Assembly (NCBI GenBank): GCA_020403455.1
Contig: JADBXP010000001.1
Coordinates: forward strand, 62,001-126,000
From: Chitinophagaceae bacterium
GTDB lineage: Bacteria > Bacteroidota > Bacteroidia > Chitinophagales > Chitinophagaceae
Length of the DNA stretch: 64,000 nucleotides
Reading direction: 5' to 3'
Part shown: piece by piece, positions 55,313-64,000 of the stretch
Numbering within the stretch: position 1 is the first letter of the stretch
Layout of the letters: each line of letters begins with the position of its first letter
Program-made: the position numbers and the translations under genes
Notes under the pieces: generated by a model
Seen by the model: only the letters and a program-made list of their open reading frames with translations
What the model was told of the DNA's origin: nothing
Databases searched by the model: none

Positions 55313-58300
55313 ATGCCAGTGAAGTCCAGTAACCTTTTATACCCGCTGATATTCTTTCTTTTTCCCTGGGGAATGAATGTCTTTTCTCAAGACCAATTAC
55401 AATTCATAGAAAACAAAGGTCAATGGCATGAATCAGTTACTTTCAAAGGTGATTTATCCGCAGGTATGTTCATCCTTACGAAAGATGGATACAAAGTAAT
55501 TCTACACAATCACGAAGATCTCGCGCGCATTGGTGAAGCTACCCATGGCCACAAGGAATCTACAGTTAAACATACCTCTGCTGACAATCCTCAGCCGGAA
55601 GCACCTCGGATGCCCATCACCTTGCGATCACATCAGTACCAGATGAAGTTGATCAATGCCAATCCGACGCCTCAGATTGTTCCGGAAAAAGTAGTCAATG
55701 GCAGTACTAACTATTTCATCGGGAACGATCCTGCCCGTTGGGCAAGTGGCTGCAAAACCTATCTGGCGATAACGTATAAAAATGTCTATCCCAACATAGA
55801 CATTCGATACTATACATCTGAGGGAAATTTTAAGTATGATTTTATCATCCACCCGGGAGGTCGTGTGCAAGACATTGCCATGTATTTTGAGGGTGCTTCA
55901 TCACTGCGCATCAAAGACGGTGGTTTATTGATCAATACTTCTGTTCAGGAAGTGAAAGAATTGCCTCCGGTTACTTATCAATTATCAAAAACAGAAAAAA
56001 AAGACGTCCCCAGCCGTTTTGATCTGAAAGGGAATATTTTACGGTTTAAACTGGAGGGGCAAATTGATCCGGGAAGCACCATTGTGATAGATCCTAGTCT
56101 TGTCTTCTCTACATTCACCGGTAGTCGTGCTGATAACTGGGGCTACTCTGCAACCTATGATACACAGGGGAATTTTTATGCCGGGGGAGTTGTATTTGGT
56201 GAAAGTGGCCTTACATTCCCCGTGAGTAATGGTGCTTTTCAAACCAGTTTTCAAGGTGGAACCAGTCAAAGGGGATTCGACATGGCCATCATGAAATTCA
56301 ATTCTTCCGGTACGGATAGGATTTATGCTACGTATTTGGGTGGTGCACAAGGGAATGAACAACCACACAGTATGGTAGTAGATAGGGACGGCAATTTGGT
56401 CATCGCAGGTAGATCAACTTCCAACGATTATCCAACACAAGGTACATTGCGCACCTACGGCAACCCGGCTCCCTCTCTTTGGCACATAGTGGTTACCAAG
56501 TTGAATGCCAATGGTACCGCATTGATTGGTTCCGTTCGTATTGGTGGAAGTGGAAATGATGGTATGAATGTTCGAGACAAATTGACTTCAGGAGGTGCTG
56601 AGTCTGTTTTACGTAATTATGGAGATGATGCCAGAAGTGAAGTTATTCTTGATAACGCAGGGAACGTTCTTTTTGCTACCTGCACGCAATCACCTAATTT
56701 TCCGACTACCCCTGTTTCGGCACAAACAACATTAGGCGGTACCAACACCCGTGGTCGTGCTCAAGATGCAGTCATACTGAAATTAACCCCCAATTTGGGT
56801 TCTGTTCTTTTTAGTGTAATTTTTGGTGGAAATGATGATGATGCTGCTTTCGTTTTAGCAGTCAATCCAACCAATAACAACATCATGGTGGCTGGTGCAA
56901 CCGCCAGTACCAATTTCCCTGGGAATAAAACAGGTGTTGGATTTCCAACCTATCAAGGTGGAGCAGCAGATGGGTTTTTGGCAGAGTTTTCAACCAACGG
57001 AAATTTTTTAAGGTCAACCTTTTGGGGAACTCCGGGAGTTGATGGCATCTATGGTATTCAGTTCGATCGACTTGGATTCCCCTACATTGCAGGAATTACT
57101 TCTGGCAATTGGCCCATTAGAAACGCGAATTTTGCCCAATCAGGGGGGAAGCAATTCATTGTGAAACTACAACCAAATCTGAGTTCTGAAGTTTACTCTA
57201 CTGTCTTCGGCCCGAATACAAGTACCCCCAATCTTTCACCAACAGCATTCCTTGTAGACCGCTGTGAAAACGTTTATTTTTCCGGTTGGGGTGGGGTCAT
57301 TGACCCTGGTTTTCCTAACTCCGGTACTAATGGACTACCAGTTACTTCAGATGGATTTCAGCGTACGACAGACAACAATGATTTTTACTTTTTTGTATTG
57401 GAAAAAAATGCCACATCTCAACTGTATGGTTCCTTTTTCGGTCAGGTAGGTGGCAGTGGAGAGCACGTTGATGGTGGCACCAGCAGGTTCGATGAGAATG
57501 GCATTATTTATCAAGCATTATGTGCCAACTGTGGTAATGTAAAGCCCAGATTCCCTACAACTCCCGGGGTATGGGCTCCCAATAATGGATCCACCAACTG
57601 CAATTTGGCAGCTGTAAAAATCGCATTTAACCTGGCCGGTGTTGCGGCCACAATCAGGACTAGCATTGATGGGGTGTTGAGAGATACAACCGGGTGCGTA
57701 CCCATTCAGGTTGATTTTGCAGACACCATCGCCATGGGCCAACAATATATCTGGGATTTTAATGACGGTAGTCCTCCATTGATCACCAATACCCCTAATG
57801 TATCACACAATTTTACTACAGCAGGTCTATTCAGAGTTAAGTTGATTGCAGTTGACTCCAGTTCCTGTAATATCTCTGATTCAGCCTTCATCAATCTCCG
57901 TGTTAGAAACGATAAGGCAGATCTCTCCTTTAATGAGCTTAAACTACCCCCCTGTACTTCTCTTACTTTTCAGTTCAGTAATACAAGCACTGCCCTAAAA
58001 CCCTTTCAATCGAATAGCTTTCGGTGGGACTTAGGCGATGGTACCACTTTTACAAGCGGATTATCTTCTTTTAACCATACCTACGCTGCTCCGGGAACCT
58101 ATCAGGTTAAGATGGTGCTGGTTGATACTAATTTCTGCAATGAACCAGATAGTATTGTCAGGCAAATACGCCTAGCTCCGAATGTAACAGCTCGATTTTC
58201 AACCCCTGCCCAAGGCTGCGTACCCTATCTGGCACAATTTGACAACACTTCTTTGGGCGGACAAACATTCATCTGGAATTTTGGCGATGGAAGTCCTTTA

Positions 58301-58954
58301 AGCAATGAAGTGAATCCTACTCATCTCTACACATCAACCGGAAATTATCAGATTACGCTCACTGCAATTGATCCTGCTTCCTGTAATATCTCGAGTACCA
58401 CCAGTTTTACGATGCGGGTTGAACCGATACCTCAGGCAGGACTCGATTTCAATCCCAATCCTGTACCCGATAATGAGCCCGTCAATTTTATCAACCTCAG
58501 TAACAATGCAAGCAGGTACCTGTGGTTATTTGGTGACGGAACTACCCTACAAACATTCAGACGAGATACCATTGTGAGACATGTTTACAATGCCTCTAAT
58601 ACCTTTAATGCCTGTGTGGTTGCTTTCAATCCTGCCGGTTGTCCCGACACTGCCTGCATCGATGTGACAGTGAAAATTATTCCCGGTGCAGATGTTCCCA
58701 ATGCCTTCTCACCCAATGGGGATGGTAAGAATGACCGGGTATTCATCCGTGGTTTTGGAATTGCGAAAATAAGTTGGAGAATTTATAGTCGCTGGGGCGA
58801 ACTTGTTTATTTCTCCAATGATTATTTACAAAGTTGGGACGGAACATTCAAAGGAAAGCTATTGCCCCAGGATGTCTATCACTATGTGCTAGACCTGGAG
58901 TTTTCGGATGGGAAAAAAGCCATTAAGAAAGGTGACATAACTTTATTAAGATGA
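55313..58954 (+). CDS. Giant secreted protein with PKD domains and type B T9SS (gliding) C-terminal domain
   Basis: The 1213-aa product has a signal peptide (MPVKSSNLLYPLIFFLFPWGMNVFSQ). A domain starting LQFIENKGQWHESVTFKGD (DUF7948 type) is at about 30-250 and SBBP-like propeller repeats at 260-760. Four PKD domains with W-x-F/L-G/N-D-G lie near 812, 903, 986 and 1069, and a CHU_C/gliding-type tail spans 1126-1213 (VPNAFSPNGDGKNDRVFIRGFG...SRWGELVYFS). It is exported by T9SS to the surface; adhesion is a usual guess. It overlaps the SprF-like gene by 4 nt (ATGA). Confidence 0.92.
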   Translation: MPVKSSNLLYPLIFFLFPWGMNVFSQDQLQFIENKGQWHESVTFKGDLSAGMFILTKDGYKVILHNHEDLARIGEATHGHKESTVKHTSADNPQPEAPRMPITLRSHQYQMKLINANPTPQIVPEKVVNGSTNYFIGNDPARWASGCKTYLAITYKNVYPNIDIRYYTSEGNFKYDFIIHPGGRVQDIAMYFEGASSLRIKDGGLLINTSVQEVKELPPVTYQLSKTEKKDVPSRFDLKGNILRFKLEGQIDPGSTIVIDPSLVFSTFTGSRADNWGYSATYDTQGNFYAGGVVFGESGLTFPVSNGAFQTSFQGGTSQRGFDMAIMKFNSSGTDRIYATYLGGAQGNEQPHSMVVDRDGNLVIAGRSTSNDYPTQGTLRTYGNPAPSLWHIVVTKLNANGTALIGSVRIGGSGNDGMNVRDKLTSGGAESVLRNYGDDARSEVILDNAGNVLFATCTQSPNFPTTPVSAQTTLGGTNTRGRAQDAVILKLTPNLGSVLFSVIFGGNDDDAAFVLAVNPTNNNIMVAGATASTNFPGNKTGVGFPTYQGGAADGFLAEFSTNGNFLRSTFWGTPGVDGIYGIQFDRLGFPYIAGITSGNWPIRNANFAQSGGKQFIVKLQPNLSSEVYSTVFGPNTSTPNLSPTAFLVDRCENVYFSGWGGVIDPGFPNSGTNGLPVTSDGFQRTTDNNDFYFFVLEKNATSQLYGSFFGQVGGSGEHVDGGTSRFDENGIIYQALCANCGNVKPRFPTTPGVWAPNNGSTNCNLAAVKIAFNLAGVAATIRTSIDGVLRDTTGCVPIQVDFADTIAMGQQYIWDFNDGSPPLITNTPNVSHNFTTAGLFRVKLIAVDSSSCNISDSAFINLRVRNDKADLSFNELKLPPCTSLTFQFSNTSTALKPFQSNSFRWDLGDGTTFTSGLSSFNHTYAAPGTYQVKMVLVDTNFCNEPDSIVRQIRLAPNVTARFSTPAQGCVPYLAQFDNTSLGGQTFIWNFGDGSPLSNEVNPTHLYTSTGNYQITLTAIDPASCNISSTTSFTMRVEPIPQAGLDFNPNPVPDNEPVNFINLSNNASRYLWLFGDGTTLQTFRRDTIVRHVYNASNTFNACVVAFNPAGCPDTACIDVTVKIIPGADVPNAFSPNGDGKNDRVFIRGFGIAKISWRIYSRWGELVYFSNDYLQSWDGTFKGKLLPQDVYHYVLDLEFSDGKKAIKKGDITLLR

Positions 58955-59976
58955 TGAAACACCTGCCCATATTGATTTTTACCTTGCTGAGCATTCTTTC
59001 TTCCTCGAGAAGTTGGGGCCAGGACATTCATTTCTCGCAATACTACAATGCCCCATTGTTGGTGAACCCGGCCAACACAGGTTTCAATCCTGATTTTGAT
59101 TATAGGGTGGGTGTTAATTATAGAAGCCAATGGGCCAATATAGGATCTCCCTATAAAACCATGTCGGCCTGGGGTGACGTTAAAGTATTAGGAAATAAAT
59201 TGGAGACAGGATGGCTGGGCTTAGGTGGAATGTTGTTGCGCGATCAGGCCGGCTCGGGAAGTCTGACATCTACAACAGGATTGTTTTCTCTTGCCTACCA
59301 CCAGATGCTGGGATACAATAGTTTGCTCAGCGGAGGATTTGCAGTTGGATACACCCAAAAAAGAATCGATGTTACCAAGTTGACCTTCGATAACCAGTGG
59401 AATGGCATTTTCTTCGATACCAACATCCCTTCTAATGAACCCTTTGCCACCAATCAGGTAGGATATGTTGATTTGCAGGTTGGTTTGAACTATGCCTATT
59501 TTGCTTCTGAGAATTTTTATTTGAATGCAGGTGCAAGTATTCAACGACTCAATCGCCCCCGGGAAACATTTTTTGAATCTACTGTTTCCAACAATGAAGT
59601 CAATAGCAGGTATAATTTTTTCCTCAATGCCAACATGAAAGTCAGGGATTACTGGATTGTGAATCCAAATGTTTTTTACAGCCAGGTGGGCAATGTTCGG
59701 CAACTCGTGGCTGGTGTTAACGCCAATCGCGATCTGGGAGACAACGGTGCAAGACAACTGATCATGGGTGTCTATTATCGCAGCGGCGATGCTGTTATTC
59801 CCTTGTTTGGCTATCAGATCAATGACCTGCGCATGACCTTTAATTATGATGCTACGATTTCATCCCTGAGCAAAACGAATTTCACGAGAGGTGCATTTGA
59901 AATTTCCGTTGTAAAAGCAGGGATTTTTCCCAATAGCCAGGGCCGCCAGCTTCGTTGTCCCACCGTCAGCTTCTGA
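58951..59976 (+). CDS. PorP/SprF-family type IX secretion membrane protein
   Basis: The 341-aa product has a signal peptide (MMKHLPILIFTLLSILSSSRSWGQ) and outer-membrane barrel text starting DIHFSQYYNAPLLVNPANTGF, the family signature. In Flavobacterium johnsoniae SprF is needed for export of the adhesin SprB, encoded next to it. Here it overlaps the PKD-type substrate gene by 4 nt, so it is most likely the partner of that protein. The product has the family's usual length. Confidence 0.95.
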   Translation: MMKHLPILIFTLLSILSSSRSWGQDIHFSQYYNAPLLVNPANTGFNPDFDYRVGVNYRSQWANIGSPYKTMSAWGDVKVLGNKLETGWLGLGGMLLRDQAGSGSLTSTTGLFSLAYHQMLGYNSLLSGGFAVGYTQKRIDVTKLTFDNQWNGIFFDTNIPSNEPFATNQVGYVDLQVGLNYAYFASENFYLNAGASIQRLNRPRETFFESTVSNNEVNSRYNFFLNANMKVRDYWIVNPNVFYSQVGNVRQLVAGVNANRDLGDNGARQLIMGVYYRSGDAVIPLFGYQINDLRMTFNYDATISSLSKTNFTRGAFEISVVKAGIFPNSQGRQLRCPTVSF

Positions 59977-60046
59977 ATATTTCGTGCATAAGAAGGCTTT
60001 CTGCTAAACCACATTCTCGTTATCTTGCGGTATATATGTTTTTCAT

Positions 60047-61342
60047 ATGAAGTACGACCCTATCCCTTCCGTGTTGTTTACCACCAACCGCAAACGCTTT
60101 GTCAAAGAAATGCTCCCCAACAGCATTGCTATTTTTGTCAGCAACGACGAGTGGCCCTATAATGGTGATGCACTTCATTCCTTCAAGCAAAATAGCAACA
60201 TTGTATGGCTCAGTGGCATCACACAGGAAAAAACAATGGTCATACTTTTCCCTGATTGTCCTGATGCAAAATTCCGCGAGGTGCTGGTGCTGGAAAGACC
60301 CAATGAGCTAAAAGAAAAATGGGACGGGAAGCGATTGCGTGCCGGTGAAGCAAAAGAAATTTCCGGGATAGCCACCATCGTATGGCTTGATACCTTACCC
60401 GGGTTATTACAAACATGGATACACCTGGCAGATCATATTTATCTCGACTCCAATGAAAATGACCGGAAGGCTACTGAAATTAAGTCCAATGAATACAGAT
60501 TCATAGAACAGATGAAGGACGCCTATCCATTGCACCAATATCATCGCTCAGCCCGCATATTGAAAAAATTGAGGGCCATTAAGACACGCCATGAAATTGA
60601 CCAGATTCAGCAAGCAATCAATATTACAGGAAATACTTTTAAGCGATTGCTTCGTTTCATTCGTCCCGGTGTACATGAATTTGAAATTGAGGCTGAAATT
60701 TGGCATGAATTCCTGCGCAGCAGAGCAACACGTCCTGCTTATAGCAGCATCATCGCTTCCGGTGACAATGCAAGAACCCTTCATTATGTTAGTAACAATG
60801 GGGTATGTAAATCCGGTGAACTTGTGTTGATGGATTTCGGGGCTGAATATGCCAATTACTGTGCGGACCTCACAAGAACTGTTCCTGTAGATGGTAAATT
60901 CACCAAACGACAGAAGGAAGTCTACAATGCTTGTTTGCATCTACACAATTATGCAAAGTCACTCTTGAAACCGGGTATCACCATCCTGGATTATACAGAT
61001 AAGGTAGGGGTGGAAGCTACCAAGACATTTATCAAAATCGGATTGCTTCGTTCTTCTGATGTGAAGAACCAGGACCCTGAATCACCTCTTTACAGAAAAT
61101 ATCTTTATCATGGAATTTCACATCACCTTGGGTTAGATGTGCATGATCTGGGAACAAGAACAGAGCCCATTCGGGAGGGTATGTTGTTCACGGTTGAACC
61201 GGGCATTTATATAGAAGAGGAAAAAATGGGTATCCGCATTGAAAACAACATCTGGATCACCCGGAGAGGAAATGTTGACCTGATGAAAGATATCCCCATC
61301 ACAACAGACGAGATTGAAAGGTACATGCGCCACAAAAAATAA
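60047..61342 (+). CDS. pepP: Xaa-Pro aminopeptidase (M24B)
   Basis: It removes N-terminal residues before proline in the cytoplasm. The 431-aa product has an N-terminal creatinase-type domain and the M24 pita-bread fold with metal ligands in LMDFGAEYANYCADLTRT, HGISHHLGLDVHDLG near 354, TVEPGIYIEEE and GIRIENNIWI. The length is normal for PepP. It lies 14 nt upstream of pssA on the same strand. Confidence 0.96.
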   Translation: MKYDPIPSVLFTTNRKRFVKEMLPNSIAIFVSNDEWPYNGDALHSFKQNSNIVWLSGITQEKTMVILFPDCPDAKFREVLVLERPNELKEKWDGKRLRAGEAKEISGIATIVWLDTLPGLLQTWIHLADHIYLDSNENDRKATEIKSNEYRFIEQMKDAYPLHQYHRSARILKKLRAIKTRHEIDQIQQAINITGNTFKRLLRFIRPGVHEFEIEAEIWHEFLRSRATRPAYSSIIASGDNARTLHYVSNNGVCKSGELVLMDFGAEYANYCADLTRTVPVDGKFTKRQKEVYNACLHLHNYAKSLLKPGITILDYTDKVGVEATKTFIKIGLLRSSDVKNQDPESPLYRKYLYHGISHHLGLDVHDLGTRTEPIREGMLFTVEPGIYIEEEKMGIRIENNIWITRRGNVDLMKDIPITTDEIERYMRHKK

Positions 61343-61356
61343 AGTTGTTCAAGACA

Positions 61357-62127
61357 ATGAAACAAATTCCCAACCTTTTTACCCTGTTAAACCTATTGCT
61401 GGGTTGTCAGGCATTGGTATTTATTTTACAGCCGGGATTGACTGTAACTACTAATGAGTATGGTCAGAACCTGGTACAACTGCCGGAAAGGATTACCTGG
61501 GCCTCGTTGTGTATCATGGCTGCTGCTATTGTTGACTTTCTTGATGGATGGGTTGCCCGTTGGTTAAAAGCAAGTTCCCAATTGGGTGCACAACTTGACT
61601 CACTTTCTGATGTGGTTAGTTTTGGAGTGGCCCCGGCGATGATTGTTTATCAATTTCTTAGATATGCGTATGCCGCCCAGCCGGATGGATTAGATGTGCC
61701 GGAATACCTTTTACTACCGGCTTTCCTGCTCCCGCTGGCAGGTGCTTACCGATTGGCAAGATTCAATGTAGAGCCAGCCAATCCCGGTCATTTTTCCGGA
61801 ATGCCCATTCCAGCCACCGGTATATTAATTGCCACATTTCCACTTGCTTACTGGAATTCCGGCTCATCCTGGCAAATTGAATTGCTGCGCAATACCTGGT
61901 TCTGGTATGGTATCATCCTGCTATGCTCCTACCTGATGGTAAGTCGCCTTCAGCTGCTGGCCTTTAAATTCTCCTTAAAGGGAGATAATAAAAAATCCCT
62001 CTTCATCATCGGCCTTTTGTTATTGGTTTCCGCCATCGGTTTTATGTTGTTGGGGTGGATGGGTATCAGCATTGGGTGGGTAGCTTATCTGGTCGTATCT
62101 TTGCTCAACAAAAAACAAGCAACATGA
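61357..62127 (+). CDS. pssA: CDP-diacylglycerol--serine O-phosphatidyltransferase
   Basis: It makes phosphatidylserine, precursor of phosphatidylethanolamine, in the inner membrane. The 256-aa product has the CDP-alcohol motif DGx2ARx8Gx3Dx3D at residues 60-85 (DFLDGWVARW...LGAQLDSLSD) and about seven membrane segments. Read from ATG 61357 (MKQIPNLFTLLNLLLG); a TTG at 61345 is a less likely start. It overlaps purS in an ATGA at 62124-62127. Confidence 0.95.
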   Translation: MKQIPNLFTLLNLLLGCQALVFILQPGLTVTTNEYGQNLVQLPERITWASLCIMAAAIVDFLDGWVARWLKASSQLGAQLDSLSDVVSFGVAPAMIVYQFLRYAYAAQPDGLDVPEYLLLPAFLLPLAGAYRLARFNVEPANPGHFSGMPIPATGILIATFPLAYWNSGSSWQIELLRNTWFWYGIILLCSYLMVSRLQLLAFKFSLKGDNKKSLFIIGLLLLVSAIGFMLLGWMGISIGWVAYLVVSLLNKKQAT

Positions 62128-62372
62128 CCTTCCAGGTACAGATCAAAGTAATGCCCCTGAAAGACTTATTGGATCCTCAGGGAAAAGCTGTGATGAATGG
62201 ATTGCATCAACTGGGTATCCATGGTATCCAGGATGTGCGGGTGGGAAAACATATTTCTTTGTCAGTCGAGGCAGCGACCGAGTCGGATGCATTAGCGCTG
62301 GCTAAACAGGCAGCCGAGCAATTACTGGCCAATCCTGTAATGGAATTTTTTGAGGTTTCCCTTGCCGACTGA
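62124..62372 (+). CDS. purS: Phosphoribosylformylglycinamidine synthase subunit PurS
   Basis: PurS bridges PurL and PurQ in the fourth step of purine synthesis. The 82-aa product has the family layout MTFQVQIKVMPLKDLLDPQGKAVMNGLHQLG and GIQDVRVGKHI. It begins in the ATGA overlap with pssA. purL and purQ are not in the window, so this gene is separated from its partners. The next gene, rsmI, starts 23 nt later. Confidence 0.93.
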   Translation: MTFQVQIKVMPLKDLLDPQGKAVMNGLHQLGIHGIQDVRVGKHISLSVEAATESDALALAKQAAEQLLANPVMEFFEVSLAD

Positions 62373-62395
62373 TTTTCCAGACTAAAGCAAAGCTG

Positions 62396-63106
62396 TTGTT
62401 ATACCTTGTTCCTACTCCACTTGGCAATCTGAAAGATATTACCCTCAGGGCGATAGAGGTATTGAGGGAAGCAGACCTGATACTTTGTGAGGATACGCGC
62501 ACCTCTAAGAAGTTACTCGATCATTACCAGATTCATCAACCACTGAGTGCTTATCACCAGCACAACGAACACAAAGTAACGCCCCATTTGGTTGAGCAAA
62601 TTTTGGCGGGAAAAAAAATTGCATTGATAACAGACGCGGGTACACCTGGAATTTCTGACCCCGGTTTTTTGCTGGTCAGGGCCTGCCTTCAACAGGGAAT
62701 CGCTGTCTCCTGTCTCCCGGGGCCGACTGCCTTTGTGCCCGCATTGGTGAACAGTGGATTGCCGGCTCATCATTTCTGTTTTGAAGGATTTTTACCTCTT
62801 AAAAAAGGGCGTCAAACCACTTTCAAGAAACTGGCCAGGGAAGAACGTACCATGATTTTTTATGAGAGTCCTGTAAGATTGGTCAGAACCCTAAGGGATA
62901 TGATACAATACTTGGGTGAGAATCGCCAGGCAAGTGTGAGCAGAGAATTGAGTAAACTGTTTGAAGAGACCCGCAGGGGAAGTTTGCAGGAATTGCACCA
63001 GCATTTTTCTCAGCATCCTCCTAAGGGTGAAATCGTACTGGTAGTAGCGGGGAACGACTCAAAAGAAAGATCGGCCGATACCGAGGCAGATTCACCGGAA
63101 GATTGA
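62396..63106 (+). CDS. rsmI: 16S rRNA (cytidine 1402-2'-O)-methyltransferase
   Basis: RsmI methylates C1402 in the decoding centre. The 236-aa product has the start LYLVPTPLGNLKDIT, EDTRTSKKLL, ITDAGTPGISDPG near residue 78-90 and the SAM/dimer block FEGFLPLKKGRQ. The start codon is TTG at 62396, which places the conserved YLVPTPLGNL at the usual distance; no ATG is available. The acidic C-terminal tail is species-specific. Confidence 0.95.
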   Translation: MLYLVPTPLGNLKDITLRAIEVLREADLILCEDTRTSKKLLDHYQIHQPLSAYHQHNEHKVTPHLVEQILAGKKIALITDAGTPGISDPGFLLVRACLQQGIAVSCLPGPTAFVPALVNSGLPAHHFCFEGFLPLKKGRQTTFKKLAREERTMIFYESPVRLVRTLRDMIQYLGENRQASVSRELSKLFEETRRGSLQELHQHFSQHPPKGEIVLVVAGNDSKERSADTEADSPED

Positions 63107-63163
63107 TGCTACTGACTTTGTATTTCGTATTTTAGTTGAAATTTAATTTTTTAATTCTTGTTT

Positions 63164-64000
63164 ATGAACCATAAGAAATTGGGATGGCTATTGTTTTGTG
63201 TCCTAAGCACTTTATCCACTCAGGCCCAGCCTGATCGTTGGCAACAACGCATACGTTACAACATGAAAGTAGATATGGATGTAACCACCAATCGGATGAA
63301 GGGTATTTCCAAAATTGAATATTTCAATCAATCGCCCGATACCCTTTATCGGCTTTTTTTTCATACTTACTGGAATGCATTTCAGCCGGGCAGCAGCATG
63401 GATGTTCGCAGCAGGGAGCTGGGTAAAAATAAATTATTTGAAAGTGGTAGAGGTTCAGACGGACTCGATTGGGATGAGCGGGTCAAAGACCGCATCAGCA
63501 AGCTGACACCTACCGAAATTGGGTATCAACGCATCAGCCAACTTACTATCAATGGTGTTCCTCAAAAGTTAAAAGATCACGAGACCATTTTGGAAGTGAT
63601 TCTAACGAAACCGGTTTTGCCCAAGTCGAAAATCAATATAGATCTTCAGTTTGAGGCCCAGGTACCCTTACAGATCCGCAGAAGTGGTCGTGATAACAAA
63701 GAAGGGATACGCTACAGCATGAGCCAATGGTACCCCAAAATGGTTGAATATGATTACCAGGGTTGGAATGCCAATCCCTACATAGCCAGAGAGTTTTATG
63801 GTGTATGGGGTGATTATGATGTGCAAATAAGTATCGACAAAAATTATCTGGTAGCGGCTGGCGGCGATTTATTGAATCCACAGGAAACAGGATTTGGCTA
63901 CCCCGGGGGAGAAGCGGCCAAGGTTCCGGCAGGAGAAAAAATTACATGGAAATGGCAGGCCAACAATGTGCATGATTTTATGTGGGCTGCCGATCCTACC
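63164..64000 (+). CDS. M1 family metallopeptidase, 5' part
   Basis: An ATG at 63164 opens a frame that reaches the window edge (279 codons, incomplete). The signal peptide is MNHKKLGWLLFCVLSTLSTQAQ. The beta-saddle N-terminal domain of M1 peptidases follows (YNMKVDMDVTTNRMKGISKIEYFNQSPDTLYRLFFHTYWNAF; MSQWYPKMVEYDYQGWNANPY). The zinc motif HExxH would lie beyond the edge and is not seen, so the call rests on the N-terminal part only. Secreted, probably periplasmic; substrate unknown. Confidence 0.85.
   Translation, partial: MNHKKLGWLLFCVLSTLSTQAQPDRWQQRIRYNMKVDMDVTTNRMKGISKIEYFNQSPDTLYRLFFHTYWNAFQPGSSMDVRSRELGKNKLFESGRGSDGLDWDERVKDRISKLTPTEIGYQRISQLTINGVPQKLKDHETILEVILTKPVLPKSKINIDLQFEAQVPLQIRRSGRDNKEGIRYSMSQWYPKMVEYDYQGWNANPYIAREFYGVWGDYDVQISIDKNYLVAAGGDLLNPQETGFGYPGGEAAKVPAGEKITWKWQANNVHDFMWAADPT

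Noticed and set aside
1..64000. CRISPR arrays, insertion sequences, prophage or defence islands
   Set aside because: No regularly spaced direct repeats, transposase, integrase or known defence genes were seen; the genes are almost all core or envelope functions.

Overview
The window looks like chromosomal core DNA of a Bacteroidota bacterium, most likely the family Chitinophagaceae. Four signs point there. Promoters carry the Bacteroidota box TAnnTTTG, often as TACCTTTGC. Shine-Dalgarno sequences are almost absent. A type IX secretion (T9SS) and gliding gene set is present. The gene families are typical: DUF4835, DUF4296, SprF/PorP, and an RNA polymerase omega next to bamD. The genus cannot be fixed from the sequence alone. 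No tRNA, rRNA, CRISPR array, insertion sequence or prophage was found.

Layout. (1) 1-3539, minus strand: 5' part of a giant secreted Ig/FN3-type protein that runs off the left edge. (2) 3.8-7.1 kb: rpsL-rpsG and fusA, each unit with its own promoter and terminator. (3) 7.2-11.8 kb, minus strand: two tandem paralogous O-antigen-ligase-like/TPR membrane proteins, placed between fusA and rpsJ. (4) 12.1-23.6 kb: S10-spc ribosomal protein cluster from rpsJ to secY, with 20 ribosomal protein genes in their usual order after rpsJ. The otherwise packed operon has a 281-nt highly structured spacer between rpsJ and rplC, and smaller hairpins before rplN, rplF and rplR. It ends in a terminator directly in front of map; infA, rpmJ, rpsM, rpsK, rpsD, rpoA and rplQ do not follow. 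(5) 24.5-28.6 kb: secreted M20 peptidase, BaiN-type flavoprotein, a small repeat protein and a GH43-like protein. (6) 28.9-34.2 kb: xylose operon xylB-xylA-HAD phosphatase-sodium/solute symporter, with a candidate palindromic operator. (7) 34.5-43.3 kb: rpsA, bamD-rpoZ, DUF4835, DUF4296, a peroxiredoxin, a minimal T9SS-sorted protein, rlmI, grpE and dnaJ. (8) 43.2-53.0 kb: YncE-like propeller, hpt, glucosaminidase, O-methyltransferase, second symporter, LOG protein, outer-membrane barrel, pckA, deoxynucleoside kinase and trpS. (9) 53.1-64.0 kb: recG, giant PKD/gliding-type T9SS substrate with its SprF partner, pepP, pssA-purS, rsmI and the start of an M1 peptidase.

How the genes work together: most of the window is translation and cell-envelope housekeeping. 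The accessory content is sugar use (xylose operon plus GH43), surface export (T9SS substrates and partner) and envelope polysaccharide (ligase pair). Best candidates for something undescribed are the structured rpsJ-rplC spacer with its 14-codon ORF, the ligase/TPR pair inside the ribosomal cluster, a GH43 protein lacking the expected catalytic base, and the DxN-type HAD enzyme of the xylose operon.
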